The translations under genes and the position numbers were made by a program. DNA of 45,284 bases from Candidatus Nealsoniibacteriota bacterium (GTDB lineage Bacteria; Patescibacteriota; Minisyncoccia; Minisyncoccales; PWPS01). Shown here piece after piece: positions 8,269 through 17,011 of the stretch; position 1 is the stretch's first letter; the number at the start of each line of letters is the position of its first letter. Location: contig PWPS01000001.1 in the NCBI GenBank assembly GCA_003557065.1, positions 1-45,284 on the forward strand. Direction: 5' to 3'. The notes under the pieces were generated by a model. The model was given only the letters and a program-made list of their open reading frames with translations. It ran no database searches and was not told the DNA's origin.

Positions 8269-9303
8269 CTAGCTTTTGGAATTTAATCCCTTTATAGCCA
8301 TACCTACGGCCACTGAACAAAGGGGAGAAAGCTCTTTTAGCGCTCCCTCCAAAGAAGAGGGGTATTTTAAATCTCTGAAAGGATTGGCATCATCTATGTC
8401 GAATCCTTCGGATAAAGACTTTTTAATCTCTTTCAACTTGGAAGCTCCGCCCGTAATGTATATCTTGTCTATATTTTTTCCCTCTTCTTTCTGATAACTA
8501 TCACAAATATCTTTTATCTTTTCCGCCAAATCTTCCGAAAGGGATTTTTTAATTTTTTCGGAAGTCTCCGACAGATTTTCTTCCCCTTTATTATAGTTAA
8601 TTTCCGGCAACATATCAAAATCCTCCGTAAAATCCTTACCCGATATTTCAAGACTGTGGCTGTGTTTCGGGATTTTGTCCTCTATTATATTAACCGTAGT
8701 CGACTGATCCCCTATGTCGGAAACTATAATCGTTTTTCCCTCTTTTCCATAAACCTCAGCCAAGCCGAAGGTTCCCGCATCCAGAAGACCCACCTCCAAT
8801 CCCGATTTTTTAGCTATTTTTCTATAGGTTTTAACCGTTTCATTGGGAACAGCCAAAAGTAAAACCTCTACCATTTCACCCTCTTCACCATCTCTCAGTC
8901 CGGTTAATGTCCAATCCAGGGTAACCTCATTAAGTGGAAGGGGGATTCTTTGTCTGGCTTGAAATTGAATAGCCGACTCCACTTCGGATCTTTTCATTTT
9001 GGGAACCTCGAAAGATGTGAAAAAGCTGCTGAAATCGGGGATGGCAAAAACGCTATTTTTAGTTTTTATGTCCGCCTCTTTCAGTATGGCCCGTATGGTG
9101 TCCGAAATCGCATCGATAGAAGATGAAAAAGCTCTTTCGTTTTTGTTTCTAATTTCGGTTCCGGTAACATCCTTGATTGAGGCTATTCCATAGTTTTCCA
9201 GGGTAAAATTATTTCGTTCTCTCGATAGTTCCACCACTTTCACCGATGTTGACCCCACGTCCACACCCAGATACATTTTTGGCTCTTTGGTAAATAGTGA
9301 CAT
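8269..9303 (-). CDS. pilM: Pilus assembly ATPase-fold protein PilM
   Basis: Actin-like cytoplasmic protein of the pilus alignment subcomplex, first gene of the operon. 344 aa. Seen: the phosphate-1 loop GVDVGSTSVKVVEL at the N-terminus, a second phosphate motif region (IIVSDIGDQSTTVNII) and the adenosine motif region DKIYITGGASKLKEI. These match the PilM/FtsA-like fold. It binds the N-terminal tail of PilN. The stop is 1 nt from the pilN start. An AAAGGA ribosome-binding sequence lies about 8 nt before the ATG; a second, stronger AAAGGAGG lies further upstream (see findings). Confidence 0.93.
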   Translation of the reverse strand: MSLFTKEPKMYLGVDVGSTSVKVVELSRERNNFTLENYGIASIKDVTGTEIRNKNERAFSSSIDAISDTIRAILKEADIKTKNSVFAIPDFSSFFTSFEVPKMKRSEVESAIQFQARQRIPLPLNEVTLDWTLTGLRDGEEGEMVEVLLLAVPNETVKTYRKIAKKSGLEVGLLDAGTFGLAEVYGKEGKTIIVSDIGDQSTTVNIIEDKIPKHSHSLEISGKDFTEDFDMLPEINYNKGEENLSETSEKIKKSLSEDLAEKIKDICDSYQKEEGKNIDKIYITGGASKLKEIKKSLSEGFDIDDANPFRDLKYPSSLEGALKELSPLCSVAVGMAIKGLNSKS

Positions 9304-9378
9304 TTTATTTTTCCTTTGGGTCCTCCCCCAAGTAAACTTCCTCCTTTCTAACTAATTTATCTTTTCATACTCTCGATG

Positions 9379-9463
9379 CGGTGGGGGTGGGATTCGAACC
9401 CACGAACCCTTGCGGGTTGACGGTTTTCAAGACCGTTGCCTTAAGCCACTCGACCACCCCACC
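9379..9463 (-). tRNA. tRNA-Ser(UGA)
   Basis: 85-nt class II tRNA. Acceptor GGTGGGG/CCCCACC, anticodon loop CTTGAAA giving UGA, a long variable arm (ACCCGCAAGGGT) and T-arm GTGGG-TTCGAAT-CCCAC. Discriminator G; CCA is not encoded (the next bases are CAT). Confidence 0.96.
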
Positions 9464-9467
9464 ATAA

Positions 9468-10265
9468 TTAAGTTCTTTTCAAAAACTTTTTCCTTATTTC
9501 CGAATGCTTTCTTCCTACCGGAATTTTAATATCATCAACTTGATTTACCGGAAGAACTTCCCTTGTGGTTGAAGAAAGGAAGGCTTCATCAACACTTTTA
9601 AGTTCGTCATATAACAATTCTCTCTTCTCTATTCTAAAAGAATTTTCAGTAATTTCCAAGACTCTCTTTCTGGTTTCTCCATGCAAGACATTTTTTTCCG
9701 GGGTTATCAGGCAATCTTTCTTTATCACAAAAAAATTAGCTCTTGTACTTTCAAGAACTTTTCCATTCCAAGTATAAAGAAAGTCAAAAGCTCTTTTCAG
9801 TCTCTTTCTTTCTCGTATAGGGAAAGAGTAGTCCGTAATTTTAATATCGGGAAGAGCTCTTCTGTGCTCCAGACCGACCAGTTTTACTCCTTCCTCGTAA
9901 AGCTCATTTGAGGGAGGCTTCATCTCTCTGTTCAGGATGAAAAAGTTCTCTCCACCACAAGGATTAAATCCATCATCCGTTTCCCCCCCTGTTAAAACAA
10001 GCCGTAGATAAGAGTTCAAGAGACCGTTTGATCTTATCAATTGTAAAACCGCTTTTTCTACCTCGGAAAACTCAAACGGAAAATAAAAATCCATCTTTCT
10101 TGCATCTTCTTTAAGTTTTTCAAAATGACTTTCAAGCAAAAACGGTCTTCCTTCATAAACTCTCACAACTTGAAAAATAGCGCACCCCCTTATCACGGAT
10201 ATATCCGATAGAGCAACTGAAGCATCTTTCTCCTTAATTATCCCTCCATTTAAAAAACAATACAT
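9468..10265 (-). CDS. Class IV PLP-dependent aminotransferase
   Basis: 265 aa, fold-type IV PLP enzyme (the family of branched-chain aminotransferase, D-amino acid aminotransferase and aminodeoxychorismate lyase). Seen: the N-terminal FLNGGIIKEKDASVALSDISVIRG, an early arginine in VVRVYEGRPFLLESHFEKL, the candidate PLP lysine K142 in DIKITDY, the conserved Glu in KVLESTRANFF (E172) and LHGETRKRVLEI near the phosphate site. Substrate cannot be assigned: the usual IK[ST]TNYL has become IKITDYS, and no amino-acid or folate pathway genes lie nearby. It sits between two serine tRNAs on the same strand and may share their transcript. A D-amino acid role in peptidoglycan is possible but unproven. 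Confidence 0.85.
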   Translation of the reverse strand: MYCFLNGGIIKEKDASVALSDISVIRGCAIFQVVRVYEGRPFLLESHFEKLKEDARKMDFYFPFEFSEVEKAVLQLIRSNGLLNSYLRLVLTGGETDDGFNPCGGENFFILNREMKPPSNELYEEGVKLVGLEHRRALPDIKITDYSFPIRERKRLKRAFDFLYTWNGKVLESTRANFFVIKKDCLITPEKNVLHGETRKRVLEITENSFRIEKRELLYDELKSVDEAFLSSTTREVLPVNQVDDIKIPVGRKHSEIRKKFLKRT

Positions 10266-10299
10266 TAAACGATCATATTATCCACCTAAACTTACTGTG

Positions 10300-10386
10300 C
10301 GGAGAGGGAGGGATTCGAACCCTCGGTACCCGTAAGGGCACAACACCTTAGCAGGGTGCCCCGTTCGACCGCTCCGGCACCTCTCC
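10300..10386 (-). tRNA. tRNA-Ser(GCU)
   Basis: 87-nt class II tRNA. Acceptor GGAGAGG/CCTCTCC, anticodon loop CTGCTAA giving GCU, long variable arm, T-arm GAGGG-TTCGAAT-CCCTC. Discriminator G; CCA is not encoded (the next bases are CAC). Confidence 0.95.
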
Positions 10387-10477
10387 TTTTGATTGTTTTC
10401 AGTATAACGAAAAAGAAATTATTTTCAACTGGAAAAAATGATATTTTATGGTAAAGTTAGACAACAACCCGACCGAA

Positions 10478-10550
10478 GTCCCCGTAGTTCAATCGGATAG
10501 AACACAAGCTTGCGGAGCTTGCGATAGAGGTTCGAATCCTCTCGGGGACA
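10478..10550 (+). tRNA. tRNA-Arg(GCG)
   Basis: Acceptor GTCCCCG/CGGGGAC, anticodon stem CAAGC/GCTTG with loop TTGCGGA giving GCG, T-arm AGAGG-TTCGAAT-CCTCT, discriminator A, and CCA encoded at 10551-10553. A G at position 34 is unusual: most bacteria use ACG, deaminated to ICG, for this box. Confidence 0.93.
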
Positions 10551-10632
10551 CCAATATAATAAAACTCTGGATAAAAGAAAGATGCTTGCCGAATTATATT
10601 AGAGCACTCACTTTCGTCATATATGCTTACTT

Positions 10633-12720
10633 ATGATGAAGATAAGTAATCCAATCGAAAAAACTTCTGGGATAGGCCCCGTCTACAAGGAGAAATTAAA
10701 AAAAATGGGAATAAGAACCGTCGGTGATCTACTCTTTCATCTTCCGATACGTTATGAAGATTTTTCCACCATCGCCCCCGTTTCAAAACTTTCCGCAAAA
10801 AAAAGACAAACCGTACAGGGGAAAATAAAAGTTATACAGTCGGGAAAAACTCCCAGGAAAAGAGTTCCTTATACCGAAGCAATAGTTGAAGACGCTTCCG
10901 GAGCAGTTAGAGCAATTTGGTTTTATCAACCCTATCTATCAAAAATTCTAAAAAAGGGGGAAGATATTTACCTTTCGGGGAAACCTTCTTACCGGAAAAA
11001 CGGAATTGAATTAATAAATCCTACCTATGAAAAAATAAAAGAAGAAACACTGCACACGGGTGGGTTGGTAGCAATTTATCCCGAAACCGAAGGAATATCT
11101 TCACGGTGGTTAAGAAAAACAATAAAGTCATTAATGGATAAGGTCGAATTACCCGAAGAGACTCTACCAAAAGACGTATTAAAGCAAGCCCAACTAATTC
11201 CTTTAAAAGAAGCTTTGAGGAAAATCCATTTCCCAATAAACTATGATGACGCAAAAGCGGCCAAAGATAGATTTTCTTTTGAAAGAATCTTCTACATCCA
11301 ACTTGCCTCTCTAAAAAAGAAGGCACTTATAAAAAGAGAGGAGGCAACACCCATCGAAATCGACCTCGATTACATTAAGGATTTCGTTAAAAGTCTCCCT
11401 TTCAAGTTAACCGACGCTCAAAAAAAGGCATCTTGGAAGATTCTGAAAGACCTGGAAAAACCCTACCCCATGAATCGCTTACTCGAAGGAGATGTGGGTT
11501 CGGGAAAAACCGTAGTTGCCGTAATTGCAGCTTTGGCAACGGCAAAAAGCAACCATCAAGTGGCAATAATGGCCCCAACGGAAGTTTTGGCGACTCAACA
11601 CTTCAAAAAAATATCGGATCTCCTTAAAGAGTTTCGGCTCAACGTAGGATTTTTAACCGGTAAAAAGGATAAATACAAATCAAAAAAACTAAAGCATGAA
11701 TTCATTGAAATATCACGAAAAAAGCTTCTTGAAAAAGTCGGGGAAGGAGAAATAGATCTCCTAATAGGAACTCACGCCCTGATTCAGGACAAGGTAGTTT
11801 TTGATAATCTGGGATTGGTTATAGTTGATGAGCAACACAGATTCGGAGTAAAACAAAGAGCCAAGCTATGCAAAAAAAAGAAAATCCCTCACCTTCTATC
11901 AATGACAGCTACACCGATTCCAAGGACGTTAGCTTTAACTTTATATGGAGATTTGGATATATCGATAATAAACGAACTTCCTTTGGGGAGAAAAAAGACG
12001 ATTACAAAATTGGTAAGTGAAAGCAATAGGAAGAAGGTTTATTCTTTTATTGAAAAAGAAACAGAAAAAGGAAATCAGGTTTTTTTCATATGTCCCAAAA
12101 TAGAAGATTCGGAAAAAACGTCGCAAGCTTGGGCTAATGTAAAATCGATTGAAGAAGTTGAGAAAAATCTAAGAAAAATCTTTTCCTCTTTGCGGGTGGA
12201 GTCAATTCACGGAAAATTATCATCGACCAAAAAAGCGGAGGTGATGGATCTTTTTAAGAATGGAAAAACCGATATTCTGGTTTCAACCTCCGTTATAGAG
12301 GTCGGTGTCGATATTCCCAATGCTACGGTTATAATTATAGAGGGAGCAGAAATGTTCGGGCTAGCTCAGCTTCACCAATTCAGAGGTAGAGTCGGTAGGA
12401 GTGATAAACAATCCTACTGCTTTCTTTTTTCGGGATCAAAATCAAAGAGGAGTAGAGAGAGACTGCAGGCACTGATCGAATCCGACAACAGTTTCGAGTT
12501 GGCGGAAAGGGATCTTTCCATAAGAGGCCCGGGAGACTTAACCGGGAAAAGGCAATGGGGTGTCGCAGGATTTACGATGGAAGCATTAAAAAATCGTGCA
12601 TTGGTTGAAAGGTCAAAAGAAATAGCGGAGAAATTCTTAAAAAAGGACACCGAGTTGGAAGAGTTCCCGATAATGAAAAAAAAGATAAAAGCGATAGAAA
12701 AAAACTTGCACCTTGAATAA
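10633..12720 (+). CDS. recG: ATP-dependent DNA helicase RecG
   Basis: Branch-migration helicase that remodels stalled replication forks and recombination intermediates. 695 aa, the standard length. Seen: an N-terminal helix-hairpin region (GIGPVYKEKLKKMGIRTVGDLLFHLPIRYED), an OB-fold wedge domain (about 60-150), Walker A EGDVGSGKT, motif II DEQHRFG, motif III MTATPIPRTL, and motifs V/VI with VIEVGVDIPNA and QFRGRVGRS. The C-terminal TRG region GPGDLTGKRQWG is present. The second ATG (10636) is an equally possible start. It is a single-gene unit between tRNA-Arg and the convergent tRNA-Glu. Confidence 0.97.
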   Translation: MMKISNPIEKTSGIGPVYKEKLKKMGIRTVGDLLFHLPIRYEDFSTIAPVSKLSAKKRQTVQGKIKVIQSGKTPRKRVPYTEAIVEDASGAVRAIWFYQPYLSKILKKGEDIYLSGKPSYRKNGIELINPTYEKIKEETLHTGGLVAIYPETEGISSRWLRKTIKSLMDKVELPEETLPKDVLKQAQLIPLKEALRKIHFPINYDDAKAAKDRFSFERIFYIQLASLKKKALIKREEATPIEIDLDYIKDFVKSLPFKLTDAQKKASWKILKDLEKPYPMNRLLEGDVGSGKTVVAVIAALATAKSNHQVAIMAPTEVLATQHFKKISDLLKEFRLNVGFLTGKKDKYKSKKLKHEFIEISRKKLLEKVGEGEIDLLIGTHALIQDKVVFDNLGLVIVDEQHRFGVKQRAKLCKKKKIPHLLSMTATPIPRTLALTLYGDLDISIINELPLGRKKTITKLVSESNRKKVYSFIEKETEKGNQVFFICPKIEDSEKTSQAWANVKSIEEVEKNLRKIFSSLRVESIHGKLSSTKKAEVMDLFKNGKTDILVSTSVIEVGVDIPNATVIIIEGAEMFGLAQLHQFRGRVGRSDKQSYCFLFSGSKSKRSRERLQALIESDNSFELAERDLSIRGPGDLTGKRQWGVAGFTMEALKNRALVERSKEIAEKFLKKDTELEEFPIMKKKIKAIEKNLHLE

Positions 12721-12769
12721 TCAAGAGAAAGGTTCAAATCGCCTTTTTGCTTTTCATGTTAATTAAAAA

Positions 12770-12797
12770 AAATACCTCCTTGTTTTCAGAGGTATTT
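12770..12797 (-). terminator. Terminator between recG and tRNA-Glu
   Basis: A 9-bp stem, AAATACCTC paired with GAGGTATTT. On the minus strand it is followed by a run of T, so it should end the tRNA-Glu transcript; the symmetric A/T ends may let it also stop recG read-through. Confidence 0.8.
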
Positions 12798-12811
12798 ATA
12801 AAATGTATTGG

Positions 12812-12886
12812 TGACCCCGAGGGGATTTGAACCCCTGTTACCAGGATGAAAACCTGGCGTCCTAGGCCAGACTAGACGACGGGGCC
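12812..12886 (-). tRNA. tRNA-Glu(UUC)
   Basis: 75 nt. Acceptor GGCCCCG/CGGGGTC, anticodon loop TTTTCAT in stem CCAGG/CCTGG giving UUC, T-arm AGGGG-TTCAAAT-CCCCT, discriminator A, and CCA encoded (12811-12809). Confidence 0.96.
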
Positions 12887-12892
12887 TTGAAC

Positions 12893-12920
12893 TTAAAGCT
12901 ATTTTCCTTTGTAGTATAAT
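12893..12920 (+). promoter_or_regulatory. Promoter of tsaD
   Basis: -35 TTAAAG, 16-bp spacer, -10 TATAAT (12915-12920). The start codon lies 24 nt after the -10 box. No Shine-Dalgarno sequence is visible in the short leader. Confidence 0.5.
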
Positions 12921-12944
12921 GAAATATCAAAAAAAATCAACCCT

Positions 12945-14036
12945 ATGAAAATTTTAGCAATTGAAACGTCCTGTGACGATACCTGTATCGCCATCTTGAA
13001 CACCGAAAACAATCAATTTTTATCAGATATATCATCCTCGCAGATAGAAGTTCACAGAAAATGGGGGGGAGTATATCCCACCATAGCGAAACGAGAACAT
13101 CAAAAAGCTTTGGTTCCCGTTTTGAAAAAAGCCCTAATGAAAGCCGGCCTTTTGAGTAGTGGAAATTCTTCCATCAAAATTTCAAAAATATTGGAAAGAG
13201 AGCCCGAACTTGAAAGTCAGTTGAATCGATTTCTGTCAACTTACGGTATTCCCGATATAGATCTTATTGCAGTAACGGTGGGACCGGGCCTGGATCCGTC
13301 GCTTTGGTCGGGAATAAATTTTGCAAAAGCTCTATCCTTGGCTTGGGGCAAAAATATTATTCCCATAAATCATGTTAAAGCTCATTTTTTTGCTCCTTTA
13401 ATCCTTGAAGAGGCACCCTTTCCTGCAATCTCCATTATAGCAAGCGGTGGTCATACCCAATTAATTTTTTCCAAAAATAGGAATGATCACCGAATCATAG
13501 GAGAAACAAGAGATGATGCCGCCGGCGAATGTTTCGACAAGACTGCAAGAATCATGGGGCTTCCCTACCCGGGTGGTCCGGAAATAGCAAAATTGGCAAA
13601 AAAAGAGACATCCAAATCGATTTCTTTACCCAGACCCATGATTAATTCCGGCGATTATGATTTTAGTTTTTCCGGATTGAAAACAGCCGTTTTATACAAA
13701 TGGAACGACGAAAAAGAAAAAGATGATAGTTTCAAGATAGCGATGGCTAAAGAAATTCAGGAAGCCATTGTTGACGTCATTACAACAAAAACATTTCTTG
13801 CAGCAGATTACTTTGAAGCTAAAACCGTAGTTTTGGGAGGTGGAGTATCGGCAAATGCTCTACTGAGGGAAAAATTCAAAGAAAAAGGTAATAATTTTAA
13901 GATAATACTTCCGGATATCGATCTCTCTACGGATAATGCAAAAATGATCGCAATAACAGCTGAATATGAATATAAGAAAAGAGGATCCGTAAGTTGGGAA
14001 AAGTTGAAATCGGAACCCAACCTTAAAATAAGTTAA
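12945..14036 (+). CDS. tsaD: tRNA threonylcarbamoyltransferase subunit TsaD
   Basis: Transfers the threonylcarbamoyl group to A37 of ANN-decoding tRNAs (t6A). 363 aa, slightly longer than most. Seen: the N-terminal ATPase-fold motif MKILAIETSCDDTCIAIL, WGGVYPTIAKREHQKAL, the metal-binding HVKAHFFAP, the nucleotide loop SGGHTQLIF, DDAAGECFDKTARIMGL, YPGGPEIAKLA and DFSFSGLKTAV. About 25 extra residues (LSSGNSSIKISKILEREPEL) sit between the second and third motifs. The partner tsaE lies in the same window at 33332; TsaB and TsaC are not seen here. Confidence 0.96.
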   Translation: MKILAIETSCDDTCIAILNTENNQFLSDISSSQIEVHRKWGGVYPTIAKREHQKALVPVLKKALMKAGLLSSGNSSIKISKILEREPELESQLNRFLSTYGIPDIDLIAVTVGPGLDPSLWSGINFAKALSLAWGKNIIPINHVKAHFFAPLILEEAPFPAISIIASGGHTQLIFSKNRNDHRIIGETRDDAAGECFDKTARIMGLPYPGGPEIAKLAKKETSKSISLPRPMINSGDYDFSFSGLKTAVLYKWNDEKEKDDSFKIAMAKEIQEAIVDVITTKTFLAADYFEAKTVVLGGGVSANALLREKFKEKGNNFKIILPDIDLSTDNAKMIAITAEYEYKKRGSVSWEKLKSEPNLKIS

Positions 14037-14042
14037 AAAATT

Positions 14043-14051
14043 TGCTATAAT
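14043..14051 (+). promoter_or_regulatory. Extended -10 element for valS
   Basis: TGCTATAAT directly after the tsaD stop, 32 nt upstream of the valS ATG. No good -35 box is needed with this extended -10. It suggests valS and the following genes form their own unit. Confidence 0.55.
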
Positions 14052-14083
14052 AAAAGACGTTACAAATCTCAATTAAGCATTTC

Positions 14084-16234
14084 ATGGAAATACCAAAAGC
14101 ATACAAGCCAGACGAAAGAGAAAGCGGAATATATGAAATATGGGAAAAGAGTGGATATTTCGATCCCGAAAAACTACCACCCGGACACAAGGAGCCGTTT
14201 TCCATTCTTATGCCACCCCCCAACGCGAACGATCCTCTGCATATCGGTCACGCCATGTTTATTACGATCCAAGACATCTTAATAAGATACAACAGGATGA
14301 GAGGAAAAAAGACATTATGGCTTCCCGGTGCGGATCACGCGGGATTCGAAACTCAAGTTGTTTTCGAGCGAAAATTAGAGGAAAAAGGAGAGTCCAGATT
14401 AGATATGAAAAGAGACGAATTTTATGACAGAGTTTGGAATTACACACAAGAAAATAGAAAAGTCGTGAAGAGTCAGATAAAGAAACTGGGAGCTTCCTGT
14501 GATTGGAGCAAGGACACTTTCACTCTGGACGATAAGGTAATAAAAACGGCCTACAAGACATTTAAAAAAATGGCCGATGAGGGCTTAATATACAGAGGGA
14601 AAAGATTAATAAATTATTGCACCAATCATCAAACCGCTTTTAGTGATCTGGAAGTTGAATATGTCGAAACTAAAACTCCTTTATATTATATAAAATACGG
14701 ACCCTTCATACTTGCAACAACAAGACCCGAAACCAAGTTCGGTGATACGGCTATCGCGGTACATCCGGAAGATAGACGATATGAAAAATATGTTGGAAAA
14801 GAAATCAAAATAGAAACTCTCTTAGGAGAAAGAATGATAAAAGTAATTGCGGATGAGGCCGTTGACAGAGACTTCGGAACGGGGGCGGTTAAAGTAACAC
14901 CCGCTCACTCCGAGGCCGATTTCGAGATTTGGCAAAGACATAAAGATGAAATGCCCGAACCGATAGAAGCAATCGACAAAGAAGGGAAAATGACTTCGGC
15001 AGCCGGTCCATACGAGGGCATGTCCGCCAAAAAAGCTAGAAATAAAGTAGCTGCGGACATGAAAGAGAAAGGATTATTACAAAGAGTCGATGAAGATTAC
15101 ATACACAACCTATCCGTCTGTTACAAATGTAAAAAAGAGATAGAACCACTCCTAATGGAGCAGTGGTTTATAGATATAAAACCACTAGCTGAGCCGGCCG
15201 CAGACGCTGTTAAAAATGGAGATATAAAGATTATTCCCGATAACTACCGAAAGATCTATCTTCATTGGTTGGATAATATAAAAGACTGGAATATTTCCAG
15301 ACAAAATTGGTGGGGAATTCCCATTCCGGCTTGGAGGTGCGTCGATTGTTCCACTGAAGATAATCCTCATTGGATAATAACCGAAGGAGATGAACCAAAA
15401 AAGTGTGATAATTGCCAATCCGACAATCTAAAAAAGGACACTGATGTTTTCGACACTTGGTTTTCTTCCGGTCAGTGGCCTTTTGCAACTCTTATTTCGG
15501 AAAAAGAACCTGAACTCAAAAAATACTACCCGACATCGGTAATGGAAACGGGGTATGATATCCTTTTCTTTTGGGTTATAAGAATGGTAATGCTGAGTCT
15601 CTATAGGACAAAAGAGATTCCTTTTAAAAACGTTTATCTTCACGGCCTGGTAAGAGATGAGAATAAGGAAAAAATGTCAAAATCGAAAGGAAATGTAATA
15701 AATCCGATTGAGGTATCCGAAGAGTATGGAACAGATGCTTTGAGAATGTCCCTCACGATAGGCAACATGCCCGGAAAGGACGCCGTAATATCGGAAAACG
15801 AAATAAAAGGATACAGAAACTACGTAAATAAAATCTGGAACATGTTTCGCTTTTTGATGATGAGATGTAATGACTATGACCCGGAAAATAATCCTTCTTT
15901 AACCAAAGAAGATGAAAATTTACTTAAAGAATTTACCGAAAAGGCAAAAGAGATAACCGATCATATTGATCGTTTCGAATTTTCTCATGCCGCAGAAACT
16001 CTTTATCACTATAGCTGGCACAGGTTCGCAGACGAAATAATAGAAGAATCAAAAGAAGTCTTGGACGATCAAAACAAAAAGTCCGGCCGCCAAAAAGTTC
16101 TAATTACCATTTTTGCAGGAATACTAAAATTAGCTCACCCCTTCATCCCTTTTATCACCGAGGAAATCTATCAAAAACTTCCTCTAAAAGATAAGAAGGA
16201 AACCATTATGATTGAAGAGTGGCCCATAAATTAA
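14084..16234 (+). CDS. valS: Valyl-tRNA synthetase
   Basis: Class Ia aminoacyl-tRNA synthetase charging tRNA-Val; both Val isoacceptors found here (GAC, UAC) would be substrates. 716 aa against about 880-950 in most bacteria. Seen: PPPNANDPLHIGHAM (HIGH motif), an editing domain with ATTRPETKFGDTAIAVHPED and GTGAVKVTPAHSEADF, the catalytic WWGIPIPAW, a CxxC zinc-type pair (CYKCKK and later CDNCQSD), FFWVIRMVML and KEKMSKSKGNVINP. The anticodon-binding domain is present but short, and the C-terminal coiled-coil arm of long ValRS is absent. The stop overlaps the next start (TAATG). Confidence 0.96.
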   Translation: MEIPKAYKPDERESGIYEIWEKSGYFDPEKLPPGHKEPFSILMPPPNANDPLHIGHAMFITIQDILIRYNRMRGKKTLWLPGADHAGFETQVVFERKLEEKGESRLDMKRDEFYDRVWNYTQENRKVVKSQIKKLGASCDWSKDTFTLDDKVIKTAYKTFKKMADEGLIYRGKRLINYCTNHQTAFSDLEVEYVETKTPLYYIKYGPFILATTRPETKFGDTAIAVHPEDRRYEKYVGKEIKIETLLGERMIKVIADEAVDRDFGTGAVKVTPAHSEADFEIWQRHKDEMPEPIEAIDKEGKMTSAAGPYEGMSAKKARNKVAADMKEKGLLQRVDEDYIHNLSVCYKCKKEIEPLLMEQWFIDIKPLAEPAADAVKNGDIKIIPDNYRKIYLHWLDNIKDWNISRQNWWGIPIPAWRCVDCSTEDNPHWIITEGDEPKKCDNCQSDNLKKDTDVFDTWFSSGQWPFATLISEKEPELKKYYPTSVMETGYDILFFWVIRMVMLSLYRTKEIPFKNVYLHGLVRDENKEKMSKSKGNVINPIEVSEEYGTDALRMSLTIGNMPGKDAVISENEIKGYRNYVNKIWNMFRFLMMRCNDYDPENNPSLTKEDENLLKEFTEKAKEITDHIDRFEFSHAAETLYHYSWHRFADEIIEESKEVLDDQNKKSGRQKVLITIFAGILKLAHPFIPFITEEIYQKLPLKDKKETIMIEEWPIN

Positions 16235-16968
16235 TGGACTATATCATATTTATAATATTGGGAATTTTGCCGGCATTGATTTGGCTATTCTATTTCCTGG
16301 AAAAAGATAAAGAGCCTGAGCCCAAATTGATAATTTTTGCAGTCTTTTTGATGGGTATCTTCGGTGCGGCGATAGCGGCAGCGATTCAGGGACCGATTAG
16401 AAGCTTTATTTATTCCATGGACCCGATGATGTTAACCGAAGTTGAGATGATGGTTATCTCATTTATAGATAGCTTTTTTGTGGTCTCTCTTTTAGAGGAA
16501 ACTTTTAAATTTATTCCCCTCTTACCACTTTTTTTGTTCGCTTGTAGAGATCTTGATGAGCCCGTTGACTTTATCATCTATGCAATAACCGCGGGTCTCG
16601 GATTTGCAGCACTCGAAAATTATTTTTACTTCTCGGTCGCTCCCATTGATACAATAGCCGAATTAGTGTTTCTCCGCTTTGCAATAACAACTCTTTTTCA
16701 TGCAATGGCTGCCGGAATAATGGGGTATTTTTTAGCCCTTTCAGTGAGAAAGATGAAAAAAGGATTAATTCCCGTCGGTCTTCTTGTCGTCTCTTTTTTT
16801 CATACCCTTTACAATATTCTCATAGAACTGATGGTTCAATCCCAAAATATGGTGTATCCGGGTGCTCTTCTTTTTTTTCTTTTTGTTTTGACTCTATTAC
16901 TTTTAAAGGGTTTTTCCGAAACTAAAAAGATGAAAAGCATATGTGAAGTCCCTTTCAGTTGCAGGTAA
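16234..16968 (+). CDS. PrsW-family intramembrane metalloprotease
   Basis: 244 aa multi-pass membrane protein. The start chosen, MDYIIFIILGILPALIW, overlaps the valS stop by 1 nt. Seen: a first helix followed by FYFLEKDKEPEPKL (the PrsW start motif), then the family residues E88-E89 with K92 in LLEETFKF, E128-N129 in ALENYFYF, H156 in TTLFHAMAAGIMGY and H190 in SFFHTLYN. These are the conserved Glu/His positions of the PrsW/CAAX-like protease clan. In Bacillus, PrsW cleaves an anti-sigma factor; the substrate here is unknown and no anti-sigma gene is next to it. It is co-transcribed with valS. Confidence 0.88.
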   Translation: MDYIIFIILGILPALIWLFYFLEKDKEPEPKLIIFAVFLMGIFGAAIAAAIQGPIRSFIYSMDPMMLTEVEMMVISFIDSFFVVSLLEETFKFIPLLPLFLFACRDLDEPVDFIIYAITAGLGFAALENYFYFSVAPIDTIAELVFLRFAITTLFHAMAAGIMGYFLALSVRKMKKGLIPVGLLVVSFFHTLYNILIELMVQSQNMVYPGALLFFLFVLTLLLLKGFSETKKMKSICEVPFSCR

Positions 16969-16993
16969 TTCGGCAAAGTGATAAATTTAAAAA

Positions 16994-17002
16994 TGTTAAA
17001 AT
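16994..17002 (+). promoter_or_regulatory. Extended -10 element for hsp20
   Basis: TGTTAAAAT ending 9 nt before the hsp20 ATG, which would place the transcript start almost on the start codon. An alternative upstream promoter is TTGCAG (16959-16964), 17-bp spacer, TAAATT (16982-16987). Confidence 0.4.
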
Positions 17003-17011
17003 AAAAAAAAT

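Noticed and set aside
10448..10636. Small open frame upstream of recG
   Set aside because: It spans tRNA-Arg(GCG) completely and shows no protein-like pattern.
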